64,000 bases of DNA, taken from assembly GCA_006937955.1 (NCBI GenBank), contig SSNP01000002.1, forward strand, positions 8,389,170 through 8,453,169, given 5' to 3'. The stretch comes from Pachypanchax playfairii (lineage: Eukaryota > Chordata > Actinopteri > Cyprinodontiformes > Aplocheilidae). The translations under genes were made by a program, and so were the position numbers. Numbering within the stretch: position 1 is the stretch's first letter; each line of letters opens with the position of its first letter. This document shows, one piece after another, positions 22,901-35,600 of this stretch. The notes beneath the pieces were generated by a model. The model did no database searches. It saw only the letters and a list, made by a program, of their open reading frames with translations, and was not told where the DNA came from.

Positions 22901-25900
22901 CTACCAACAGGTTGTTATCCTGCCCCTCCTTTATTGCACTTTGACTGCACACCATAGCTTCCTGTAATGCAGGGTACCCTTTCAGTGTCCAACGGGCCCT
23001 ACTTGCACTGGTGGTTGTTGGGACGCTTGCCTGCTCCCCTCCCTTTCTCAGAGGTAGTGGGACTTGATGGCTTGTAGCGTTACCGGCCCCAGTCGCAGTG
23101 CGGTGTATTGTACAAGGGACCACGTGTTGGCACAGATGGGTTGAATGCAAAATGTGAAGTATAGTGGTGCGCTTGAAAACCACACGTTTGTTCGGTTGCG
23201 AAAAAGTGCATAATTCTAAAAGAAAGACACTGGTAGCCTGAATATCAGCTAAAGATTTCACAGATGTAAACATTTCTCGTAGAGGTCTTTTCGGTAAGTA
23301 CTGCAGATAATTTTTGAAGTTTTTTTATTCCATTCTGTCCAAATTGCATAGTTTTTTCAAATACTGTTATATTTTGTAGTAGTTGCTTGTTGTTAAACAG
23401 ATATTTTTTTTAAGAGCTCCACATTATTTTTTCTATAAATTTACACTTACAATTGTATCTAATTCTATTTCTGACCCATTAAGGACTTTCAAATTATCAG
23501 GCTTTTTACTTTGAGCAGAGGTTGGTCCACTTTAGTTTTAATAACATTCATTTCCATTACAGCTTTAGGGCAGATGAAGTCTTAAACAGTTTTCTGATGC
23601 AAAAATAAACTTTTCAGAATCTCTCTTTTAGTGGAACGAGTGGGTCCTTAAAGGGTTTGTTTAAACTAGGTGGTGCTGGACAGGCAATGGCTATTTACTG
23701 TCAAACAATCCACTTTTTAACAGACGGTGAATGATGATTGATGCTGTGTAAATACTAATAGTGCAGCTGTAACCTGTGACTCATTGCTAGAACAGAAACC
23801 TAGTTTTGTCACAGTCACTCTAAGTTCCTGATTTTACATGAAACTGGTTTTGAAGTGATTAATACAGACACTTTAACCAGAACATGTTTCTAACAAACAT
23901 GTTAGTTTTAATATGTTACTAGTTTTATACAGCTGTGTGCAGATACAGTGTAAATAGCTGTTTATTTCAGATCCAACACAGATTTGTGTCTGAAGAAAGT
24001 TTCTATTTAAATCTGTGTTTTAATAGCAGGTGCCTTCTCAGGATCGAGCAAGCAGAGCTTAACGTTGCTTCCACCTACTGACCTAAAGCCATTTGATGTA
24101 TATTTGTTGATAATATGTCACTTGTCTTTATACAAACGGATTGTCCAATCCTAGCTGGTGTTGGTTGGTAGAGGCCCAGATTACACAGCTTTTTAGTTTC
24201 TATAAAGTTGATTATATTACTGTTTTGTACTCTTGGATCGAAAAAGTAGAAAACGTAGTTTATAAACAAAACCTTGTACAGTGGACAACGTTTATATGCA
24301 CAACTCTTATATGCAAAACACGCTTCTATGCACAAAACTGCTGGGCACGTTCCTGTGTCATAGAGAATCCATACGCTTATATGCACAAAACATTTGGCGG
24401 TATCATGCATCTGACTGAATATCGCTGTTTCTCACTAGTTGCTTGACCGTGCACCTCCTCTGGTGTTCTCACATGCACTGTCACTGTCAGGTGCCTGGAA
24501 CTAGGCTGCTCTGGCATTCACTCACTCTGGCTCGTCTGCCTGAAGCTGTCAGAGGGTTGCCAAAAATGAATCACTGACTTCTTCAGTGTGAAATAGTGTC
24601 AAATATAATATTTGTTCTACAGGTTTTTATTGCCCGGTCACAAGTTCTTAATATCGAATATGGAAAATCATTCTGTTCTGTTACTAACTGAAACTTAATC
24701 TGTGCCGTTACCGTCACGTCCATGCACGCGCATCTGTTATAGTGGATCCGCTCTACATGTAAAACTCCCTTTGTTTGAGAATTTTATTCTCCTAATATAT
24801 TGTAATTGCGTTATTATATCATTTCTGATTATCTGTTATCAATACCAAACACTGCTACCCGTGTTTACAGTCCAAATGACCACTGACGAATAAATACACA
24901 CAACGCTTACATGCACAAAACTGCTGGGCACCAAGGTTGTGCATATAATCACCGTCCACTGTACTTTGATACTGTAGATACACAAACTGTATGTCACACT
25001 GAAGTTAAACGCATGTTCAAATAAGAAATCAGATGTTAACTATTTTCAGTTTGAGAAACTTCTGCCATTGTTGTCTCTAACAGTGATAATGTGCTTTAAT
25101 TTCCGTAAACTATCATTTTAACCTGGTTCAGTTTGTTGACATTTTATTCAGCCTCAGTAAAAGGTCTGTGTTAATGTGTTTAACATAGTTGACAGAAACA
25201 GACCAGCACTATGGAGATTAAAGATGTTAACGATGCAACGTAACTTTCAGAAAACTGTTAAACCATTTCACTTACACAGACGAGTAGAAATCCTATCAGA
25301 GGACTGACAGCAGTCAGAGGAAGATTAATTTAATTTTTTTTATTTTTATTTTTTTTTTCAGTTTATCATCTCAACAGTATTCTTCCCTGAGTAATTGTTC
25401 ACAGTTTTGCAGTTGGTTGTAAATTTCACTTTGATATGAAAAGCTGTTGAAACATTTATTGAATCTACAGAGTTTGACAGTATTTAGTGATGTTGCTGCA
25501 GAGTTGGACCTTGCGTTGATGGTATAATAACTCAGTCTGCTCCCTCTCCTGTTGTGTCTCTTTTCTCTACATGTGGAATGGATTATGACCTCACCGTTCT
25601 GCAGTCTGCATCTCACTACCTTCTGCCTCCAACACAAGCCCACGGTGATTGCCTGTGTATGTATACACTTGGCCTGCAAGTGGTCCAACTGGGAGATACC
25701 GGTTTCTACTGATGGTAAACATTGGTGGGAGTATGTCGACAGCTCTGTGACTTTGGAGCTGCTTGATGGTGAGCTGTCTCATAGCTAGTAGATGGTCTTT
25801 AGAACACATGTAATGAAGGATGGTCATAGGTGTAATTTACCAGCAGGATTATTTAATGTATTTATGCTGTGCTCTTTCAGAGCTGACCCATGAGTTCCTG

Positions 25901-27772
25901 CAGATTCTGGAAAAGACTCCCAGCAGATTGAAGAGGATACGAAACTGGAGGGTAAGATACTTGTACTGCAGAGGGTTTTTTTTTAGATTCTAGATCTTCA
26001 ATCAGACCAAAAATACAGGCATCAAAGTATAGTTATGAAACCTTAATGAACTGAAACAATAAACTTTACAAAGTTCCTGATGATGCAGTTAGTGGCAGAT
26101 GTTGACCTTATAGTAATTTGTCATGCAGAGTTAAATGCTGTAATAAGAACCTGGACTTGTTAAACTGTCTCTGTAGAACCGTTAAGCTGTTTAATAAATC
26201 TAGTTTAAACCTCAGTCATCACAATCTTTCAAATCTGTTTCATCCAGGCAACTCAAGCTGCCAAAAAACCCAAGACTGAAAACTCACAGGCAGCGGACAA
26301 CCCGTTTCCTGGACCTTCGATTCTTCAGGACCGTGGTGATATTTCTCTTCCTGGAGTTTCCTCCTCCAATCCAAGTTTTTCCAAAGTAGGTGCAGCCTTC
26401 TCTTTGCCCATTCCTGGACATTCTAGAGGAGCCTCTTTGTCTCTGGACACTATAGGTGCCTCATACAGTCCAGCTAGCCACAGTGAATGGCCTCAGGGGG
26501 ACCAGAGTGAATTGGGATACCCTTCCACTTGTGTAAAGCAGGAACCCCTCAGCATCCCTATCCAAGAATCGATACTGTCTTTGCAGGCTTCCTCTCTGCT
26601 TCAGCATCCACCGCCTTTCAAAACTGAAAAAACAATAGATCTAAACCTTGTCAAACAAGAACAGAAAGGAGCAGGTGTGAGTGGAACAGGCAAGCATCAG
26701 CCAGCACCTCAGTCCACTTACCTTCCATCAACTCAGCCTCTTCCACCACTACCATCAGTTCAGAAGCTCTCATTAGATAAATACAGAGAGAAACATTCTG
26801 CAGAGCAGGCTGTCCCTGTGCAGAAGCGTAGACAGGAGCACCAAGGAGCATTGCTGGACTGTTACATGAAAGAGGATTTGACCTCTTCTTCCTATGCATC
26901 ATCCAATATTACCCAAGTAGACCATAGAAAGCACGCACCACCTCACCAAACCTCGTACGGCGGCAGCAGCAGCACTGCCTCTCCAATGAAAGTTAAAATG
27001 CCATCCGCACCTTCAGGGCAAGATAGACGCCATCATGGTGACAAACGGGACAAGGGCTCGCTTAAAGTTCGCCTGTCGGTTCCTGGGTCTAGTGGCAGTT
27101 CACAGTCCGAAAAAAGTGGACAACCAAGCAAAGATGAGCTTAAAATGAAAATCAAAGTTTCAGCATCGGATCGCCACAGCTCATCAGATGAAGGCATGGC
27201 TGCCAACAACAAGAGTAAACATTCCAGCCCACTAGTGAGCAAAGAGAAACATCGTGGAGCAGAGCACAACATCCATCGCTCTCACAAGCACAGTCACCCC
27301 ACACAAAGTGGCAATGGTCGAGGAGGCTCAGAAGGCCCGGGCGGTGCTTTAGGTCTGCTGCGTGGTCCTCCAGGACTGGTTGGTCTGGAAGGATCGATAT
27401 TAGGCCACCCTGCATCAATCCCCTTGACTTCATCATCATCACGTAAGAGGGCGTACCCCGAGGCAAGCCACAACCACCACCCTTCATCTTCATTGTCAAG
27501 TTCTTGCTCCAAAGTGAGCAAACTCTCCAAAGGTGGCACAGGTACTGCTTCGTCTTCCTCTGTTCCATCTGCTTGGGCTTTGCCTGTACTGCAGTGTGTC
27601 TCGTCTTGCTCACAGTTTTGTGGCTAACTTTCCTCCCACACTCTTCCTTCTTTTCTTCCTCCTCGTTCTTGTTTCCTCTCCTCCTCTCTTGTCATACCCA
27701 GGTGGGCTGCGAACCTCTCAGCAGTTCCCTTCTAGTGAATCGCCACATGAAGTGGGAGAGCAGAGACACTGA
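19924..27772 (+). CDS. ccnt2: Cyclin T2 (P-TEFb regulatory subunit)
   Basis: Cyclin T2 pairs with CDK9 in P-TEFb, the nuclear kinase that releases paused RNA polymerase II. Ten exons: 19924-20081, 21112-21193, 21287-21415, 21689-21749, 22227-22289, 22865-22910, 25605-25768, 25881-25951, 26248-27541, 27702-27772; about 712 aa, phases consistent. Residues 1-258 form the two cyclin folds, with FTREQLENTPSRRCGVE, LTINTAIVYMHRFYM, LFLAAKVEEQPRKLEHVIKV, FEITIDHPHTDVVKC and ACKWSNWEIPVSTDGKHWWE nearly as in mammals. The long exon 9 encodes LSLDKYREK (about 432-440), DELKMKIKVS, SSSDEG and a His-rich stretch near 590-610, a feature by which T cyclins bind the polymerase tail. Residue 260 is Thr where cyclin T1 has Cys261. 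The C-terminus is the weak point: exon 9 can splice at 27541|27542 into exon 10, or read on to a stop at 27627. The exon 6 donor (GTTGTT) is weak. Confidence 0.95.
22911..23140. other. GC-rich block at the start of ccnt2 intron 6
   Basis: Immediately after the weak exon 6 donor the intron is clearly GC-richer than its surroundings for about 230 bases. The minus strand is open across it (up to 23273). Read through from exon 6, the frame adds about eleven residues (LLSCPSFIAL) and stops, which would truncate the cyclin fold. I cannot match it to a known RNA or transposon. It could be a conserved splicing-control element, a structured RNA or an old insertion. Confidence 0.35.
24279..24961. mobile_element. 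Non-autonomous TA-flanked DNA transposon in ccnt2 intron 6 (pogo/Tigger-like?)
   Basis: The ends are imperfect inverted repeats: CAGTGGACAACGTTTATATG at 24279 and, read inward from 24961, CAGTGGACGGTGATTATATG, both continuing CACAA. TA flanks both sides (24277-24278 and 24962-24963). TATGCACAA-like units recur just inside the ends, and ATGCACAAAACTGCTGGGCA occurs in direct orientation at 24328 and 24911. The 683-bp body has no transposase I can read. TA duplication and CAG termini fit the Tc1/mariner superfamily; the terminal motif recalls pogo/Tigger elements, but that is inference. Confidence 0.75.
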
Positions 27773-29064
27773 GTCCACCCTTCTGCAGCCATGGCCAGCA
27801 CATGAAAATGGCATCAAACTACCCACAGCTCAGACTTTGAAGACTATGCTCACCTTCCTGTCAAGTGCCCTAGGAAAATAACTTTTGTGATGAAGAAAAA
27901 CCCTTTACGGAGAGGCAGAAAACATTCTGCAAAAAAAGTATTGTTGGACATCTCGGTTTCTGAGATACGCAAGATGAATAATTATGCTTCCTGTCACATC
28001 TTGGGGCTGTGATGTTCATTCCTGTTCTTTGATGTTGCTGCTTGTTTATCCTTTTTTTGTTGTTTGAATGGGTTGAAGAATGTAAAGATGGATGTGTGAG
28101 ATGGGGAAGAGTTGAGTGCATCTCCATCGCAGGGAGAAATCCCTCTGTAAGACTTTGTAAGAAGAATATGTAAGACTTTCCTATGGGGAAAAGAAGTATT
28201 ACAAGTTCTATAAAAACATGGAAGATGCACTTTCTTTCTTTCACTTTTTTTTTTACAATATTTAATTGAATCACTTATTTGAGTGAATGGAAGAAAAAGG
28301 CCAGCAGAAGTTAGCTTGTTTGCTGGAATTCAGTTTAAAATTGTTAATGGATGCAAAAATCATTTTGGATGTTAAAGTCTCACCTCTTAAATGACTTTCT
28401 TCCCTTGGTTTCTTTTAATACTTAAATACTGTGATTTGATTTGCATGTTTCAGTCATCAAAGGGATTGAAAAGGAGAGTGATTTAATTGCTGTTTACAAA
28501 AAAAAATGGAGATAATTGTACATTTTTGTATGTTTAAAGACAAAGCTATTTCATGACTACTCAGGTTTGGAGCTGCTTGTAAATATAACAAGATGAGAAT
28601 AACTATAAAAGTCTTATTTTGCTGATCAGTGGATTGAGCATCATGGGGTGAATGTTAGCGGCGTTCTAGTAGTTTGTGCTGCTCAGATTTCTTGACAGTT
28701 TTTACTGCAGAGAAAATTTATTTCGACCACAGTCGTCACATCACATACCTGCGTATTACCATATTAACGGGATGTCATTTGTACCAAAAAAGAAAAAAAG
28801 ACTTTAAACCCTTAATGGGACTTGAAACAGGTGATAAAGGTTGTTAGGATGATAAACGTTTACAGGAAGTGAATCAAACATTACTTAACATGAGGTGATG
28901 TTATTCAGTTTATAATTACCTGAAAAAAAAACTATAGAATATAATTGATTTAAATCACAAGTAAGTAAAAAATTTGACTGTTCCTTGTTATTTGCTTGTT
29001 CCAACGTAAACAATACGCAATGAAACGCTAAAGCTGAATTAAATACATGCTACCAGGACATTAG

Positions 29065-29112
29065 AATAAAGGGTCACAAGCTTTTCCCCTTTTCATTTCA
29101 ATGATAAATAAA
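29065..29112 (+). terminator. Candidate ccnt2 poly(A) signals
   Basis: Two AATAAA hexamers at 29065-29070 and 29107-29112 are the last ones I noted on the plus strand before the map3k19 coding region. Use would give a 3' UTR of about 1.3 kb. Confidence 0.4.
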
Positions 29113-29156
29113 CATACAGATTGTCACCACCCTGTCACTGTATAAAATCTGCTTGT

Positions 29157-29162
29157 TTTATT
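29157..29162 (-). terminator. Candidate map3k19 poly(A) signal
   Basis: AATAAA on the minus strand about 440 bases after the map3k19 stop. Position is plausible; use is unproven. Confidence 0.35.
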
Positions 29163-29604
29163 ACCTGCACTCTTCTGTTTGTGTTGAAAGACACTTTAAA
29201 CATCGTTGCACTTTAATGATTTCAAAAGCTTCCTATTAACCTCCACTAAAACTTGCTAAAAGCTTCTTGCCTGATAAAAAGATAAAACTTAATCTGACTT
29301 AAAATGAATCACAGCTCGGATGTGTGCATAAACATGATACAGATAAAAACAACTGGCACTTAGATTAACATTGATACATGTACATGTTAAATATCTGTTT
29401 CAAATTAAAGGATTTGAAATGTACCATTTGAAAGGTGCGTAAACTTCCTTTGTAGGTATTTAAAGTCTAATTTTAAGAAAGCAGTGTGCTGCCTCTGATA
29501 CATTAGTTAAAAACAGTATTTGAATCCAAATATAAGGCCCAAGTCATTAAATAGTCTCTAAATTCAACATGTTATCTAAAATTTACATTGTTGCATGTGA
29601 TTAC

Positions 29605-32600
29605 TTATGTGTTTCCAACGACTTCACATTTGTGTCCTTTTTTGGAGATGAATGAATGTTTCAGGAGCTGCTCAGCTGATGGCCGTAGTCTCTGGTCACT
29701 GTAGTCAGAGGGAAAAGAAAATCTACATTCAAAGCATGTTATGGATGTAATATACAAAAACAGACTTTATTTTTAGCTGGTTACCTTGTCAAACAGATTT
29801 TTACAAAGTGCTTGGCGCACTCTGAAAACCCATCTGGCAGCACTGGCATCGATCCTCTCTTTGCCCCGATATAAAACAAGGCTGCCATCTTGTCCATGTG
29901 TGCGAGTGGTGGTTTTCCTGTGGCCATTTCAAACACTGTGCAGCCAACACTCCAAATATCTGACTTCCTGCCATATCCTGACTCACTGATAACCTAATGT
30001 GGTAAAATAGAGAGATAAAAACAAGAATTAAGTGAAAACGTTGAGGTAAGTAGACCAGTGAAACACTAAATACTACAACCAGTTAAAGAATCTGAATGAC
30101 CTCTGGTGCCATCCAGTACGGTGTACCATGGATGGACTTTATCATCTCTCCACTGTTACAAACCGTGTGGTTTAAACAACTGAGACGTCGTGCACAGCCA
30201 AAATCAATGAGCTTGATGACTCCTGTTGGCATCAACATGACATTGTTTCCTTTCAAGTCCCGATGAATCACCCTGTTGAGATGAAGGTATGCCACGCCCT
30301 CAAGGATCTGATGAGTGTACAGAGCCAGGACTCGCTCTGGCAGAGGCCCAAATCTGAGGGCATTTAGAGAACATTGTACTGAGAACATCCAAAGTTTTAC
30401 CATGAGAAAGCAATTAAGGAATTTTATGTTAAGTAAAGTATTTCAACCTGTGTAGTATGTTAGCTATGGACCCTCCGGGGATATACTCCATGAAGATAGA
30501 AACAACATGTTGATGAAGAGAGGTACCCAAGAAGCCAACAATATTGATGTGTCGGAGGGTTTTAAGTAATGCCACTTCTCCTTGAAGGCAGTTGTATTCT
30601 TTCTTTGCTGCGTTGGGGTCAAATGAATCCAGGTTTACCTGCTTCACAGCGATCAGCTGGCCCTGACTGGTCAGACCACAATACACCTGGAACAGGAACA
30701 GTTTTCATCAGTGTTGCTTGGACACCTGTTTTCTGTTGTATGAATTGTATGATGAGTCAAACAAAGAACAAATCTTACTCTCACTATTGTAATATTCTAG
30801 CATATACGTACTGTGCCATAGGCACCCTTGCCAAGTACTTCACCCCTTGTCCATGTGATGGTATCATCTAAAACCAACGCAGAACCAATAGGACTATCAT
30901 TTGTTTTTGGCACAACCTGCGAGAAAATAGAAGCACCATTGGCAAATTAGGGAATTATAGAAGTACAATGATTTGTTTATTTTGTTGTTGCTAACCTATT
31001 TGGAAGTGAACTTATCAATTATATATTAAAACATTATTTACCTTTGGACTCAAAATCTTCAACTCAGGAAATCTATTTTGTCCTGATCTGAATTCCTCTT
31101 TGAACTTTTGCTTGGGGTCTTCAGGACCTGATGATGCATCCCTCTCATCCAGTGAGATCAGTTCCTCTGCCAGACATTGTAGCAGGTCATCTGTCAGTGG
31201 ACCATCTCCCACTTCATCCAGAAACCTTTGATACACTGGTGAAACAATGGTGCGGGAGCTACTGCTAGAAGATATCCAGCTGTTGACCGTTGGCTGTTGA
31301 GAGCTTGATGAAACCTCTGGAACTTGTTGGTTTGAGTTTTGTCTAACATATTCTTCATGTTTGTGTATGAATCTGTTATCTATAACACAGATGGAAGATG
31401 TTTGTGTAGTCATTGTTTCATTTTCTAGTTTTAATGTTTCTGATCCATATATAGAAACAGCTTCATTTATGGTTGATAATGCTTGATCTTCACTTTCTCC
31501 CCAAGGAAACTTCTGAGTAACATCAGAATCCTTTACAGGAACCACCTCAGCTCTTAGTGTAGCACTACTCTCTGATTTGTGGACGTCCTTCCTTGTGACA
31601 GAATGATGTTTCATTTTGGATGGCACAGGTTTTGATTTACTCTTAGCTGAAACAGTTGGACCCACCTCTGAGCTTTGCTTAAGCTTGTTATGTGCAGGTT
31701 TAGTTGGCCTGTGTTTGACTTTATGACCCCGTTTTAATTTTTTAGTTGCAGCACATTGCGTTTTTCTTTCTTTAGGATTCTCACAGGAAACCTGGATATT
31801 TTCAAAGACAGGACCAGCAAGCATCTCTTCATCACCACTTAGACACAAGTCTTTGTAGGTGACGAGGTCCACAGCAGATTTAGATCTTGGGTTTTTCCAG
31901 TTTAAACATGGCTTCTTCAGTTGCTGAGCGTTGTTTAGCTCCCTCGCCGTTGTGTGGTGATGTGTTGGGTCGCTCTGTAGGACTTCACAAACTTTGCGTG
32001 GTGTTGTTGGAGTTGCAGCCTTAAAATGAGCAGCACTGACAGATTTCATCTTTAACTTGAGTTTGGTCAAAGCGTTATCCCTCACATCAGTCTCATCAGG
32101 GCTTTTCCTCATTTTATCTTTGATATCTACAGAAATTTCAGAGAACTGCATGTTAAATTTGGACCTACTTAAACCCACAAAAATTTGATTTTTATGTCCT
32201 AATATGTTAAAGGACTGGTTCGTTTTTTTGTTTGTCCGCAAGTGACAATTCATGTTGGTTCTTTTCTCCTTATTCTGGACCAACTTTAAGGTTTTAAATG
32301 TCTTCTTGTCTTTCTGGGGAGCCACAGAAGATAAACCAGTTTTCTCCTCAGCAGTGCTTGGACAGGTTGTGTGATCACATTTTTCTTCAGTTGACCCTGT
32401 CTCTTCTATTTGCTGTTCATATCTGGAATTTGTAGGACATGCGTTAGCATCATCTTGGAGGCTACTGAAGTCAGATCTGTGGCTTTTCTCAGTCTCACAT
32501 TTAGTTGATTTACTAACATTTCTCTCGTCTTCACCAGATGTTGATGTGATACGATTTTGATTCAGGAAAGTCAACGTTTGTGTATAATTATATGCACTGA

Positions 32601-35600
32601 GGGAGTCGCTTCTAACAGATTCTTTTGTATGGTTCATGTTATTAGCTTCAGAGTGAGAGCGCTCAGCCTTTTCTTTACTGAGAGCACCGTGTCTCTCCTT
32701 GTTGCATGTCTCTCTATCGTCCAACTGAAGTTTACTGATTCTGGGCTGAACTTTAAAATTGGTTGTTGCCTCTCCCGAAAAGTCTTCTGATGAAAATGTT
32801 TCCTTTGAAAGCTGCAAAGACCCACCCACAAACAATTTCACATTTCTGTCTTCATATGCATTCTGAACCAGCATATGATCATTCTCCGGGTTAACGGGAC
32901 TCTGGCTGATGCTGGACCTGCTTTCCTCGCAGCCATCTTTGCATTGGGTGTCCAGGGACAGTCGGTCTCTCTTCTCATCAGTCCTGGTGTTAAAGGGACT
33001 CTGGCTAATGGGCTTTAGAGGAATATGTTGCTGCAGGACTGGCAGAGCTCTGTTGTCTTTGGGTCTGCCATCCAGTGGTGCCAAGAGCTTGGGTGTTCGA
33101 GACCTTATAGCTGGCCAAGGACCCTGCCAACAGAGAACCAAGTGATTACAGCTGATGATGTAGATAAACGATTGCTAGCTCACCATCCAAAACGGTTTGT
33201 AAATATGGCCAACTTTAAATAAAAATGTATATTTATGCATATCTTTGTTCACTACTGTGTCTTGGGTTCTGTCTTTAAAAAAAAAAAAGATAAATGCAAC
33301 AAGATGATATAAAAACGCTGATCAAACTCAAATGATGTAACTCTTTAATCCGCCACCCTTTCAAGGTTAATATTTTAGTTCCATATATTTATTTTTATTT
33401 TGGGGGGGGTTTAGATGTTTTTATGTGCAAATATAAAACCAGACAATGAAAATCTAAGTTTTTTTTACAGATATAGCAATAACCAACAAGGCATTCGATA
33501 ATTAGACATTGTACTGAAACTCACCTTTTGTTCATTTAAAGTATTCTGAGAGCCCAGTCCTGCAGACAGGAAGATGTTACATACTTAAAACCATCATCTG
33601 GGATGAATATTTCAAAAACATCAGGTATAAATACACGTACGGGTCTGAATGTTGGCTCTGGCCTGCATCATGGTGTTGGAGGACAGCAGTGGTCCCATGA
33701 TGCTGGGAGCTGATTGGCTGAGCTGGCAGGTCTCTGTCACGGACAGCTGACCGTGGGAAGGCGGAGAGGCATCAACTACACTTCTTGTTCTCTGTCTTTT
33801 TATTTACAAATTAAAATCCTTTATTAGTTTAATGATAAAGTCAAATAAAACATACAGATGTGTGCATGTACCTTTGTCTGGGGGGTACTGGCTGGCAGGG
33901 GGTCCTGGTATTCAGTAAGCCAGGTGAAAGAGAATTATCTCCAGAACACCAGAGTCTGTTATTGTGGCTCAAACTGGGGAGGCATAAACCTTTGCTGAGG
34001 AGACGAGATGTAAACATAAATGTAAGTGAAGAAAAAAAAGCATAATGTTCATGGTGTTTTCAAAGCTGTCTTTAAGAACTGTTGTCATTTATCAACATCC
34101 TAAAAAAATATAATCAACTAATTTTCATTGTGCCAAACTCAGTAAAGACTCACTCACTAACATCTATCTGGAAGCTAATTCTGTGAAATCAGAGAGCAGC
34201 TCAAAGAGCTTCATTCTCCTGAAAGAACTTGGACTTGATTCAGATGTGAGAGCTGCTCATAACAGACAATGGTTTGATTCACCAGAACTCTCTCCCCCCG
34301 TTTCTGTGTTTGAAACTTGTTTGGGTGGAACAGATTGTCCTCTGGACGTGGTGACAGGTGCCTGCGTACAGGTCTGTGTGTGTAACCAGATAGGGCTCTT
34401 TTCTACTGTTAGTGTAAAACTAAAGCATAATGCTCAGCAGCCCAGGGGGGAGTGTACACACTATACAAAAGGTCATGGGTTAAAGGGGCGGGGACTGAGA
34501 AGGAGTGTTAACTGTACACACACCAAATGTTGGTGTAAGCTCCTGTTTGTGGCTATATATGAACAGACGTGTTTACAGAAGCTAAAACATTCTCTGGTGG
34601 CATTTTTCTTTCCACTGAGACTAACATACATAAACAACTTCATGGAAATATGAGAATGAGAGCAGTTTCTCCACCTGCTTCCTCTCTTTACATCCTGATT
34701 GGCTCGCCCAGTGATTTTCAGCGTTTCCATGGCGTTTTGGAAACAGGTGGGGATCCCCTTATCTGCAAGAGGAATACAAAAACACATTCATATAGCTGAC
34801 GTCAGTGTTATTCTTTAGTCCTCACTGTAAAATATACATTTATTTAAAGTACAGATACTGTACATATAGGCTACAACATTCCTGTCTTCTTTATTTAAAA
34901 GGAACAACAGACATTAATGAGTATAGATCTGTAAATGTAACAAGGTTTGGATAAAAAGCTACATTTGGTCTTTCAGCGGATGGTATAAAAGTTCAAAACA
35001 CAAACTAACAAGAACAGAAAAGGAGATGAATTAACACATTCAATGATTTGTGATCATGAGAAAAAGCAGTTGTAAACTTTACTAACAAGGAGTCAGATCA
35101 TGTTTTCTGTGTCTCTGGTGAAGAGAAGAGATCAGTAAGTCACCAAAAGTGTCACTTTTAGTTTCAGATCAGTCAAATACATTCAGTAATTTTTAAAATC
35201 TTTAAATCCACAATGAGAAACTGTGACATCATCGTCAGCACAAACCTTTCTGTTCACTGAAACAGAACCTTTTACACAACATGCAACTAATTATTCTTGT
35301 AATTAAGTAACTGAGATGTATTACCTGTTCCTGAGTCTCTCTCTCCACTCTCACATGTTGAAAATTCTGTTATGAACTCAGCTCAGCTACAAACTATTTT
35401 CAAATTCAAATTTTTAACTTAACATTTTTTTCATAAAGTTACAGAAATTCCTTCCTGAAATATATATTTTTTTCTCCTTATGGTGTTAAACCACGCTGCT
35501 GTAGCAGAAGTAAAAGATGTTCAGGCAGGTTTCTCACATGAGACGTTTGTTTTGTGTAAGAGACCCCTCCCATCCAGTCACGCCCCCCCTTCCTCCCCCC

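Larger units (their letters stand above)
27773..29604. other. ccnt2 3' UTR and convergent 3' UTR of map3k19
   Basis: No coding exon is certain here. The two genes converge across 1.8 kb. Likely ends are AATAAA at 29065-29070 and 29107-29112 on the plus strand for ccnt2, and AATAAA on the minus strand at 29162-29157 for map3k19, so the two 3' UTRs may abut or overlap. An open frame ending at 27881 contains TLKTMLTFLSSALGK, weakly like the cyclin T C-terminus; see findings. Confidence 0.5.

Noticed and set aside
27152..27613. 153-codon minus-strand frame opposite ccnt2 exon 9
   Set aside because: Shadow of the conserved ccnt2 coding exon.
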